From: Chloroflexota bacterium
Lineage (GTDB): Bacteria; Chloroflexota; Anaerolineae; Ardenticatenales; Ardenticatenaceae
NCBI GenBank assembly: GCA_003520455.1
Contig: DOUV01000408.1
Location: 1-13,875, forward strand
Direction of reading: 5' to 3'
DNA: 13,875 nt
Translations under genes and position numbers: made by a program
In this document: piece after piece, positions 1 through 6,206 of the stretch
How positions within the stretch are numbered: the first letter of the stretch is position 1
How the letters are laid out: each line of letters starts with the position of its first letter
The notes under the pieces: generated by a model
What the model was told of the DNA's origin: nothing
What the model saw: the letters and a program-made list of their open reading frames with translations, nothing else
Database searches by the model: none

Positions 1-243
1 TGTGAGTTCGTCGCCCACCTGGCCGACCGCGAGATCGCGGCCCGCCAGTCCGGCCGGCGCGAGGAGGCCCGGCAACTCTGGGCGGCGGAGCGCCAGTTCT
101 TGACAACCCACCTCCTCACGTGGGGCGGGAAGTTCTGCGCCGACTTGTCGGCGCTCGCCAGTGTCGAGTTCTACCAGGCCGTCGCCCGCCTCGGTCGCGG
201 ACTGTTCAACGACGAGCGCATCCGCGCGGAGACAAACCGGTGA
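1..243 (+). CDS. TorD/DmsD-family molybdoenzyme chaperone, C-terminal fragment
   Basis: Frame 1 is open from the window edge to TGA at 241-243 and gives the last 80 residues of a longer protein. The fragment has the C-terminal helical pattern of TorD/DmsD/NarJ-type chaperones: a polar helix, then FLTTHLLTWGGKFCADL, then FYQAVARLGRGLF. In that family the HL..W...F motif followed by FY..LA..L is conserved. These cytoplasmic proteins bind apo-molybdoenzymes, assist insertion of the pyranopterin cofactor and often guard a Tat signal. The stop overlaps the GTG start of the Fe-S gene (GTGA), so the two are probably translationally coupled. A DMSO-reductase-family catalytic gene upstream of the window is therefore expected. 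The assignment rests on a short helical signature, so it is moderate, and the start lies outside the window. Confidence 0.62.
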   Translation, partial: CEFVAHLADREIAARQSGRREEARQLWAAERQFLTTHLLTWGGKFCADLSALASVEFYQAVARLGRGLFNDERIRAETNR

Positions 244-785
244 CCCTCGCCGTCCCCGCCAACCGCCGGGCGATGCTCGACCGGATGACCGGCCAGTACA
301 GCCGCGACATCATCGTCGATGCGACCAGGTGTAGCGCCTGCATGAAATGCGTCGAGGCCTGCAAGGTCGCCATCGCCCACGAGCACCCCACTCGCGAGCC
401 GGTCGCCCGCATCACCATCAAGCCGGCGGCGAGCGAGGGTAGCCTGCACCTGCCACTGTTGTGCCGCAACTGTGCGGAGGCGCCGTGTGTGGTGGCCTGC
501 ATGACCGCTTGCCGCATCCGCGACGGGAGCGGCTGGGTGACGACGGATTACAGTCGCTGCGTTGGCTGCTGGATGTGCGTGATGACCTGTCCTTTCGGTG
601 CGATCGAAGCCGTTCACGAGGAGGGGCTGGCGCGCAAGTGCGACGGCTGCACATCGTACGACATTCCCCCCTGCGTCGCCGTCTGCGAGCCGGGCGCGCT
701 CCAGGTTGCGAGCTACGGCAACTTTGCCCACGAGCGTCGCCAGCGCTTCGGCGCGCGCGCCCGCTCGACCTCCCTGCCGGGGTAA
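240..785 (+). CDS. Four-[4Fe-4S] ferredoxin-like electron-transfer subunit (DmsB/HycB/CooF type)
   Basis: This 181-residue protein has four cysteine groups: C31/34/37/41, C75/78/83/87, C107/110/113/117 and C134/137/145/149. That is the pattern of DmsB/NrfC/HycB/CooF subunits, which wire electrons between a catalytic subunit and an acceptor. An extra cysteine sits at residue 91. I chose GTG at 240 because it overlaps the preceding stop and has GGAG at 228-231. ATG at 285 would shorten it by 15 residues without losing a cluster. The frame stays open further upstream, but that would overlap the chaperone gene deeply. There is no signal peptide or membrane segment, so it should be cytoplasmic. 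Only 9 bases separate it from the FAD oxidoreductase gene, which suggests a Fe-S/flavin pair passing electrons to or from NAD(P)H. CooF with its flavoprotein, and the Fe-S and FAD subunits of tungsten aldehyde oxidoreductases, are arranged this way. The enzyme it serves is not visible. Confidence 0.85.
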   Translation: MTLAVPANRRAMLDRMTGQYSRDIIVDATRCSACMKCVEACKVAIAHEHPTREPVARITIKPAASEGSLHLPLLCRNCAEAPCVVACMTACRIRDGSGWVTTDYSRCVGCWMCVMTCPFGAIEAVHEEGLARKCDGCTSYDIPPCVAVCEPGALQVASYGNFAHERRQRFGARARSTSLPG

Positions 786-794
786 GAAGAAACC

Positions 795-2132
795 ATGCGA
801 TACGTGATTGCCGGCAACTCCTACGCTGCCGTCGGCGCCGTCGAGTCGATTCGAGCCCGGGACCCGCATGGCGAGATCGTCATCATCTCCGACGAGCCCT
901 ACCGCGCCTATAGCCGGCCGCTGATCACCTACTGGATCGCCGGCGAGGTACGCAAAGATCAGCTGGACTACCGCCCGGCCGCCTGGTACGAGCGCAACCG
1001 CATCCAGACCAGATTGGGACACCGCGTCACGCAGGTCGATCCCCCCAACCGGCAGGTCGTGCTCGAGGACGGCGAGGCGGTCGCCTACGACCGGCTGCTG
1101 ATCTGTACCGGCGGCACGCCCATCGTTCCCCCCATCGAGGGCGCGGACGCCGAGGGCGTCTTCACGATGACTCGTTTCGACGACGCCAGGGCCTTCAAGG
1201 CCTGGTGCGAGCAAGAGCACGTTGAGGCCGGTGCCATCGTCGGCGGCGGCCTGATCGGCCTGAGCGTCTTCAAGGCGATGAAGGGCGTGAAGATCAAACT
1301 GACGCTGGTCGAGTTGCTGGACCGGGTCCTGGGTCTGGCGCTGGACCACGACTCTAGCGCCATGATCGAGGCAGCGTTGAGGCGGGCCGGCGTCGACGTA
1401 CGCACCGCCTCGGGGGCGGAGGCGATTCTCAAAGACGAGCGGGGCCGGGTCAGAGCAGTGCGCCTGAAAGGGGGCGAGGAGGTCCCTTGCCAGACGGTCG
1501 TGATGGCCGTCGGTGTGCGTCCCAATACCGGGCTCCTCAAGGAGAGCGGGATCCAGATCAATCGGGGCGTCGTGGTAAACGAGCGGATGGAGACCAGTGT
1601 CCCCGGCGTCTACGCGGCCGGCGACGTGGCCGAGGCCTACGACGTGGTCAACGAGCAACACCAGGTCATCGCTATCCTGCCGCTGGCCTACGAGCAGGGC
1701 CGGGTGGCGGGCGCGAACATGGCGGGCGGCGGTCGCGTCTACCCCGGCGGCATCGCGCTCAACTCGCTGCCGATCTTCGACCTGCCGCTGATGACCATGG
1801 GCATCACCCTGACCGACGGCCACCCGAACCCTTCGACAGGTTCAGGGCGGGTTCTGGACGTTCTGGTTCACAGCGGGGACGGCGTCTACCGCAAGCTGGT
1901 CTTCCAGGGCGACCGGCTCGTCGGCGCGATCCTTGTCGGCAACGTCGCTCACGGCGGGGTGCTCACCTGGCTGATCCGCAGCAAGTTGCCGGTGACCCAC
2001 GACCGCCAGGCGCTCCTCACGGGCGATCCGCTGGAGATTGAGATCGCGCGCCAGCTGAATGCCGTCGAGAAGAGTGGACCGTGGGTGCGGAGAACCGCAG
2101 CGGGGCCGGCGGTGCGCGAACGGGACGTCTGA
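795..2132 (+). CDS. FAD-dependent NAD(P)-disulfide-family oxidoreductase (NADH oxidase / NirB / FNOR-like)
   Basis: This 445-residue Pyr_redox_2 flavoprotein has an N-terminal FAD-binding segment VIAGNSYAAVGAVESIR at 4-20. The second dinucleotide-binding motif, AIVGGGLIGL at 147-156, should bind NAD(P)H. The second FAD contact is GVYAAGDVAE at 271-280, preceded by the usual AVGVRPNT at 238-245. The redox-active CxxxxC pair of true disulfide reductases is absent near the N-terminus, so it resembles NADH oxidase, rubredoxin reductase or the NirB N-terminal half. Its C-terminal domain (about 320-420) is diverged. The partner is probably the Fe-S protein encoded 9 bases upstream, transferring electrons between NAD(P)H and its clusters. 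A purine run AAGAAGAAA precedes the ATG. A short palindromic repeat lies in frame at codons 345-351 (see the repeat entry). The gene runs convergently into hepT with only 10 bases between stops. Confidence 0.85.
   Translation: MRYVIAGNSYAAVGAVESIRARDPHGEIVIISDEPYRAYSRPLITYWIAGEVRKDQLDYRPAAWYERNRIQTRLGHRVTQVDPPNRQVVLEDGEAVAYDRLLICTGGTPIVPPIEGADAEGVFTMTRFDDARAFKAWCEQEHVEAGAIVGGGLIGLSVFKAMKGVKIKLTLVELLDRVLGLALDHDSSAMIEAALRRAGVDVRTASGAEAILKDERGRVRAVRLKGGEEVPCQTVVMAVGVRPNTGLLKESGIQINRGVVVNERMETSVPGVYAAGDVAEAYDVVNEQHQVIAILPLAYEQGRVAGANMAGGGRVYPGGIALNSLPIFDLPLMTMGITLTDGHPNPSTGSGRVLDVLVHSGDGVYRKLVFQGDRLVGAILVGNVAHGGVLTWLIRSKLPVTHDRQALLTGDPLEIEIARQLNAVEKSGPWVRRTAAGPAVRERDV
1826..1847 (+). repeat. Short dispersed-type repeat CCCTTCGACAGGTTCAGGG inside a coding region
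   Basis: The 19-mer CCCTTCGACAGGTTCAGGG occupies 1829-1847. With the bases before it, it forms a GAACC(1826-1830)/GGTTC(1839-1843) hairpin with an 8-base loop. From memory, near-identical sequences recur as small interspersed repeats in many high-GC bacterial genomes. Here it is read in frame as PSTGSG within the C-terminal part of the flavoprotein. A second copy is not seen in the window, so its repeat nature is recollection and not observation. Confidence 0.45.
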
Positions 2133-2142
2133 GCGCGAACTG

Positions 2143-2574
2143 TCAACTGTCAGACTGTTCCTGCAAGAAGTGCAGGATATGATTGACGAAAATCCCGAAG
2201 TCTCCCAAGTCGTGCTGTAAGATATTGTAGACGGTGGCATCGTCCACGTCCCAGTAGAGGTGCACGACTCGGTTCCGAAAGCTGATCATCTTGCGAAGGA
2301 CGGGCATAAAATCATCCGGGAGGATACCCTCCTCGTTGAGTACCACAAAAGCGTCGAAGCTGTCCCGTGGGGTCCGGTAGCCCTCGTCGGCGGTAACGTG
2401 ATGGGCGATGTCCAGGCAAGACTCGATGGACACCTGGAGCAGGTGCTTCGCGCTCTCTACCTTCGTGAAGTCCTGGAGGAAGTCCTCCTCGGAGTAAGCG
2501 GCCAGGGTAGACAGCTTACTCTGGTAGGTCCGCATGTTGTTCAAGATGGACGTCACGGTCTTCAGATTGACCAC
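2143..2574 (-). CDS. hepT: HepT-like HEPN-domain toxin (DUF86)
   Basis: This 143-residue all-helical protein carries the HEPN ribonuclease signature RNRVVHLY at 100-107, an exact RX4HXY motif (R100, H105, Y107). HepT toxins act as RNases or tRNA-targeting toxins. They are neutralised by the partner MntA nucleotidyltransferase, which in studied pairs AMPylates the tyrosine of this motif. All three key residues are present, so the toxin looks intact. The GTG start at 2574 is preceded by a strong GGAGGAAGG on the minus strand. It overlaps the end of mntA by 59 bases, so the two are co-translated. An internal ATG at residue 14 is an alternative start. Length matches the family. The stop is 10 bases from the stop of the convergent flavoprotein gene. 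Base composition is visibly lower in GC than the flanking metabolic genes, consistent with acquisition. Confidence 0.9.
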   Translation of the reverse strand: MVNLKTVTSILNNMRTYQSKLSTLAAYSEEDFLQDFTKVESAKHLLQVSIESCLDIAHHVTADEGYRTPRDSFDAFVVLNEEGILPDDFMPVLRKMISFRNRVVHLYWDVDDATVYNILQHDLGDFGIFVNHILHFLQEQSDS

Positions 2575-3043
2575 TGGACAGGCCCTTCCTCCGGATATGA
2601 TTCAAGAAGGCTCGTTGCATTCGCTCGGCAGTTGGCAGATAGTCGAAATATTTCTTGCGGGTCAGAACCTCGAACGCGACGCGACGGTCCTTATCCCGCT
2701 CATAGAGCAGTCTGCCCTCCTGGACGATGGGGCCCTGAACCATAAGCGGGGCCTGGTTGATCGCGCGCACATCAAAGTTCGAGAGACTGCAGGAATCCTC
2801 GAGCGCAGCCTGGATATCCAGTTCGAGCATGAGTCGCTCGTAGGGCAGGGGCGACTCAGTGAGCACCAGGGCAATGTCTACGTCGCTAGACGGAAGAGGA
2901 GTTGCCCGGGCAACAGAGCCGTACACGTAGGCAATTTCCACAGGATACTCCGCCAGGACCTTGGGAACACACGCCTTCAGACGGGCGATAATTTCGGCAG
3001 CGCGCTGCTCTCGTTCGACTCGGACATCGTTTTGTTGTTCCAT
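2516..3043 (-). CDS. mntA: MntA-like minimal nucleotidyltransferase antitoxin
   Basis: This 175-residue MNT-family protein has YGSVARATPLPSSDVDIAL at 41-59, a perfect GSX10DXD catalytic motif (G42, S43, D54, D56). D91 in NFDVR is the likely third acidic residue. MntA antitoxins transfer AMP from ATP to the RX4HXY tyrosine of HepT and so block its RNase activity. The intact catalytic residues suggest a working antitoxin. An in-frame ATG at 3091 would add 16 residues. I prefer ATG at 3043 because a promoter -10 element lies only 9 bases before it, implying a leaderless or near-leaderless message, and because MEQQ is closer to the usual length. The tail after about residue 155 is polar and overlaps the hepT start, so it may be a non-conserved extension. 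Confidence 0.9.
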   Translation of the reverse strand: MEQQNDVRVEREQRAAEIIARLKACVPKVLAEYPVEIAYVYGSVARATPLPSSDVDIALVLTESPLPYERLMLELDIQAALEDSCSLSNFDVRAINQAPLMVQGPIVQEGRLLYERDKDRRVAFEVLTRKKYFDYLPTAERMQRAFLNHIRRKGLSSGQSEDRDVHLEQHADLPE

Positions 3044-3052
3044 GATGAACCA

Positions 3053-3082
3053 AGTATACCGCGGGCTCGGCTCATGACGCAA
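3053..3082 (-). promoter_or_regulatory. Sigma-70-type promoter for mntA-hepT, near-leaderless
   Basis: Read on the minus strand, TTGCGT (3082-3077) and TATACT (3058-3053) are separated by 18 bases. They match the -35 consensus at 4 of 6 positions and the -10 at 5 of 6. The mntA ATG follows the -10 after 9 bases, leaving room for only two or three untranslated bases. There is no Shine-Dalgarno sequence, which fits leaderless translation. The promoter overlaps the 5' end of the Fe-S remnant on the other strand. Confidence 0.5.
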
Positions 3083-3540
3083 CAGGTACATCCGCCGTTG
3101 ACGCTTTTCGGCGAAGACTTCGCTCAGAATTGCCTGCAGTGCATCTCGTGCAATCTATGCAGGCAATTCTGTCCGGTCTTCCCCGACCTCTTTGCGCTGT
3201 TGCGTCAGGACGCACGCGGAACAGAGCCAGTTGACCACACCCGTGCCACGCTCGCTTCCAACGGTACGGCAACACCGTGATCGACCTGCTGCGGCTGATC
3301 CCGCAACTCACGGTCGACTTTGCCGCGATGGCCTGTTGTGGCATGGGGGGGACGCATGGCTTCAAGCGCCGCCACGACGAGCAGTCGCAGCAGCAGGGCG
3401 CCGACACGTTCGCCTATCTAGAACGAATCCAGCCTGATGGCGTGGTCACCGATTGCCCGATGTGCGCCTACCGAATCGGAGACCGCGCCGGCGTCGAGAC
3501 GGTCCACCCCATCGAGCTGTTGAACGACGCCTACGGCTAA
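3074..3540 (+). pseudogene. Decayed HdrC-HdrB fusion (GlpC/HdrD-like Fe-S protein), internally deleted and frameshifted
   Basis: Two parts of one protein family lie in different frames. The 5' part (ATG 3074, frame 2) reads MTQQVHPPLTLFGEDF, then CLQCISCNLCRQFCPVFPDLFALL, a HdrC/GlpC [4Fe-4S] motif with its usual context. Homology is lost by about 3200 and the frame stops at 3280. The 3' part (frame 1, after TGA 3232-3234) reads HPCHARFQRYGNTVIDLLRLIPQL, then ACCGMGGTHGFKRR and TDCPMCAYRIGDRAGVETVHPIELLNDAY. That is the last cysteine-rich (CCG) domain and C-terminus of HdrB/GlpC. The second [4Fe-4S] motif and first CCG domain, normally a few hundred residues, are missing. It therefore looks like an internal deletion plus frameshift. 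GTG at 3277 could start an 87-residue remnant peptide. In shdr operons, Hdr subunits neighbour lbpA, so this is plausibly a relic of the electron-transfer partner. GlpC or lactate-utilisation origin remains possible. Confidence 0.75.
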
Positions 3541-3602
3541 TCGCCCTGGATCGTGAGTCTGTAGATTCCTTGACCCGATGTGACTTTCAAGCGGAGGTCT
3601 CC

Positions 3603-4049
3603 ATGACAACCACCGCGACCTATCACGTACCAGACGATCGCGCCTACGATGGCGCTTCCCATCTCTGGATTCGGCTGGAGTCCGAAACCGGCCGAGCGGT
3701 TGTCGGGATTGACGCGTTCGGCCTGGACTCTCTCGGGGAACTGGCCTATATCTCCCTCCAGCCAGTGGGAGGGCCAGTCCGGCGAGGTGAGCCAATCGGG
3801 ATGCTAGAGGCGGCCAAGATGACGACGGTCCTGATCGCACCCGTGAGCGGAACGCTGGTTGACCGCAACGCCGACGTTCTGCGCGATCCGGCGCTCGTCA
3901 ATCGTGATCCCTACAACGACGGCTGGCTGGTCGTCATCAAGCCGAGCGATTGGGATCACGAGATCGGCAGCCTGATCACCGGCGAGGCCCTCCCGGGCTG
4001 GGTCGCCGCCGAAACCGAGCGCCATCAGTCAGAGGGGTGGGCCGACTGA
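3603..4049 (+). CDS. lbpA: GcvH-like lipoate-binding protein (LbpA family)
   Basis: This 148-residue protein has the biotinyl/lipoyl-like fold of glycine cleavage H protein. The modification site lies in GMLEAAKMTTVLIAPVSGTL (66-85), with the acceptor K72 in an ExxK motif (E69) followed by the usual APVSG turn. NRDPYNDGWLVVIKPSD (100-116) is the typical GcvH C-terminal element. No gcvP, gcvT or lpd is nearby. The next genes are a dedicated ligase and the LipS-type pair, the recognised context of LbpA in the sulfur-oxidising heterodisulfide-reductase-like (sHdr) pathway, where it carries lipoate-bound sulfur intermediates. GGAGG at 3593-3597 sits 5 bases before the ATG. The stop overlaps the ligase start (ATGA), implying coupled translation. 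It could still be a true GcvH, but gene order argues for LbpA. Confidence 0.85.
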   Translation: MTTTATYHVPDDRAYDGASHLWIRLESETGRAVVGIDAFGLDSLGELAYISLQPVGGPVRRGEPIGMLEAAKMTTVLIAPVSGTLVDRNADVLRDPALVNRDPYNDGWLVVIKPSDWDHEIGSLITGEALPGWVAAETERHQSEGWAD

Positions 4050-5176
4050 TGTCACGCTGGCGACTGATCACAGATGACAGGGTGTCGGCCTCCTTCGGCC
4101 TGGCCGCCGACGAAGTGCTGGCGCAGCGGGTGGGACGGGGTGAGTCGCAGCCAACGCTGCGCCTGTACACCTACCGTCCGCACTGTGCCCTGATTGGGCG
4201 CTTCCAGACCGCCGAGCACGAGGTCCACGTCGAGACTTGCCGCGCGCGGGGGATCGCGATCAACCGCCGTCCCAGCGGCGGCGGTGCTATTCTGATGGGT
4301 GACGCCCAATTAGGTGTCGCCCTGATGATCCCGGGGCGTCGTGACGATGCCTACGGGCGGGCGCGGGAATTGATGGCGGGCTTCTCCCAGGGCATCGTTC
4401 GGGGGTTGAACGGCCTGGGCATCAACGCAGAGTTTCGACGCAAGAACGACATCGAGGTCGACGGGCGCAAGATCGTTGGCCTGGGCATTTATCGCAACCC
4501 GTCCGGTGGCTTGCTGTTTCATGCCTCGCTGCTCGTCGATATCGATATCCTCCTCATGCTGCAGGTGCTCAACACCCCCTTCGAGAAACTCTCAGACAAG
4601 GAAGTAACCACCGTCGCGGCGCGAATCTCGACCGTCCGGCGAGAGCTTGGGGGCGAGATCTCGCTGGATGAGGTTCGGCGGCGGGTGGCGGCCGGGTACG
4701 CCACGACCTTCGGCGTCGAGCTGGCCGCCAGCGACTTTACACCCGGCGAGCGGCAGGCGATTGCCACGCTGGAACGGGAGAAGTATCTCAGGGATACGTG
4801 GGTGTTCCAGAGAACCGACGTCCCCGACTCGGCCGGGTCGGCCAGGGTGAAAACGCCCGCCGGGCTGCTGGAAGTCCGCGTGACCCTGGCCGGTCGCATG
4901 CTCAAGGCCGTATTCATCGGCGGCGACTTTTTCGCGGCCGACAACGCCGTCGCAGACCTGGAAGCGAGCCTGCGCTGGCACAGCAGCGACTCAAGCGCGG
5001 TCGAAGCGACACTGCAGACCGTGTACGCCCGGCGCGCCGCGGCGCTCGGCGCACTGGCAGCGAGCGCCCTGACCGGGGCGATTGATTTGGCGGTGCGCCG
5101 AGCGCGGGTGGCCGAGGTCCGGCGACGATCGGACCCGTACGCATGCTTTGTCTCGCCAGGGGGCGCCTGTGAGTGA
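4049..5176 (+). CDS. Lipoate-protein ligase, fused two-domain sLpl(AB) type
   Basis: This 375-residue cytosolic ligase contains RRPSGGGAILMGDAQLGVAL at 73-92, the LplA lipoyl-AMP binding loop. The catalytic lysine is probably K141 in GRKIVGLGIYRNPSGGLLFHASLLVDID. A C-terminal accessory (LplB-like) domain starts near residue 265 (KTPAGLLEVRVTLAGRMLKAVFIGGDFF). The A and B parts are thus in one chain, as in the sLpl(AB) ligases that modify LbpA. Such enzymes activate lipoate or octanoate with ATP and transfer it to the target lysine, here most likely K72 of the product encoded just upstream. The ATG at 4049 overlaps the lbpA stop. The frame is open further upstream into lbpA, but that extension is a shadow. 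The stop overlaps the GTG of the next gene, so four genes form one translational unit or nearly so. Confidence 0.88.
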   Translation: MSRWRLITDDRVSASFGLAADEVLAQRVGRGESQPTLRLYTYRPHCALIGRFQTAEHEVHVETCRARGIAINRRPSGGGAILMGDAQLGVALMIPGRRDDAYGRARELMAGFSQGIVRGLNGLGINAEFRRKNDIEVDGRKIVGLGIYRNPSGGLLFHASLLVDIDILLMLQVLNTPFEKLSDKEVTTVAARISTVRRELGGEISLDEVRRRVAAGYATTFGVELAASDFTPGERQAIATLEREKYLRDTWVFQRTDVPDSAGSARVKTPAGLLEVRVTLAGRMLKAVFIGGDFFAADNAVADLEASLRWHSSDSSAVEATLQTVYARRAAALGALAASALTGAIDLAVRRARVAEVRRRSDPYACFVSPGGACE

Positions 5177-6152
5177 CCTTCTTCTGACGGATGCATGCGC
5201 AGCTTCAGCTGCCGTCGCGGTGAGCCCCGAGTGCCAGCGCATCCGGCGTGCCAACTTCCCCGACCAGATTACATTCCACGCGCCAGGCCTCCGCCGCTAC
5301 AGGACCTCGGAGTACAGCGGGCAGAAGGCCGGCGAGTTCATCGCCATCAGCGTCACCGGCAGCGCCTGTGCCTTGAAGTGCGCCCACTGCAACACGAACC
5401 TGCTCAAGAGCATGCTCGATCTGGCGCGCTTCAACGACTCGGTCTTCGACCTATGCGCCGCCCTGGCCGAGCGCGGTGTCCGGGGGCTGCTGATCTCAGG
5501 GGGTAGTGACAGGTGGGGGCGAGTCCCGCTCCGAAAATACATTCCCGACCTGATCCGCGTGCGCCGCGAACTGGGCATGACCATCCGCGTGCATCCCGGG
5601 CTGCCCGACGAAGAGACCTGTGCCGGGCTCGCGGCGATCGACATCGATGGCGCGATGGTGGACATCATCGGTCATCAGGAGACGATCCGAGCCGTCTATC
5701 ACCTGGATGCAACGCCCGCGGAGTACGAAGCGGCACTCGAGCGACTCGAGCGCTACGGGGTCCCCACCGTACCCCACATTATCCTCGGGCTCCATTTCGG
5801 ACGGATGCTGGGTGAGTGGAAGGCCCTGGAGATAATCGCGCGCCACCCGCCCAAGCTGTTGGTGCTGGTGGTCCTGACGCCGCTGACCGGCACGCCGATG
5901 GCGGTCTCCCAGCCGCCGTCACTGGCCGAGATCGGCGGTTTCTTCGAGCAGGCGCGGAAAACGCTGCCGACGACACCGGTGATGCTCGGTTGCGCCCGGC
6001 CGATGGGTCTAATGAAGGTTGCCATCGACCGCCTGGCCATCGACGCCGGCCTGAACGGGATTGCTTATCCCGCCGAGGGGGTCGTGGAGCACGCCCGGCT
6101 CCGAGGCCTGGAGCCGACGTTCGTCAATGCCTGCTGCGGCGTGACGTGGTGA
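5169..6152 (+). CDS. Radical SAM lipoyl synthase component, LipS1/LipS2 type (COG1856-like)
   Basis: This 327-residue protein has the radical SAM triad C67/C71/C74 in SVTGSACALKCAHCNTNLL, coordinating the [4Fe-4S] cluster that cleaves S-adenosylmethionine. A GGSD motif lies at 111-114. Remaining cysteines at C275 (LGCARPMG) and the terminal NACCGVTW (C322, C323) could hold an auxiliary cluster acting as sulfur donor. This resembles the 'uncharacterised homologue of biotin synthase' group, which includes one half of the bipartite lipoyl synthase LipS1/LipS2. Working together, that pair inserts two sulfurs into protein-bound octanoate and replaces LipA. I recognise the pair by family and context but cannot say from sequence alone which number this one is. 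GTG at 5169 is preceded by a GGGGG run and overlaps the ligase stop by 8 bases. The frame extends back to 5082, but that would overlap the ligase needlessly. Confidence 0.82.
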   Translation: MSDLLLTDACAASAAVAVSPECQRIRRANFPDQITFHAPGLRRYRTSEYSGQKAGEFIAISVTGSACALKCAHCNTNLLKSMLDLARFNDSVFDLCAALAERGVRGLLISGGSDRWGRVPLRKYIPDLIRVRRELGMTIRVHPGLPDEETCAGLAAIDIDGAMVDIIGHQETIRAVYHLDATPAEYEAALERLERYGVPTVPHIILGLHFGRMLGEWKALEIIARHPPKLLVLVVLTPLTGTPMAVSQPPSLAEIGGFFEQARKTLPTTPVMLGCARPMGLMKVAIDRLAIDAGLNGIAYPAEGVVEHARLRGLEPTFVNACCGVTW

Positions 6153-6206
6153 GGAACTCGCTCGCCTGCGGGGAGGGCCGCGGGCCGTGGATGAGGGAGC
6201 AAATTG

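Noticed and set aside
171..1823. A 550-codon open frame on the minus strand across the Fe-S and FAD genes
   Set aside because: It is an antisense shadow of high-GC codons. It has no family motifs, and the plus-strand genes there have clear cofactor-binding motifs.
2139..2152. Tandem AACTGTC AACTGTC between the convergent genes
   Set aside because: Only two 7-base copies, partly inside the hepT stop region. Too short to call a repeat element.
5082..5168. An upstream extension of the first radical SAM gene
   Set aside because: It would overlap the ligase by about 95 bases and adds residues without family resemblance. The GTG at 5169 overlaps the ligase stop neatly.
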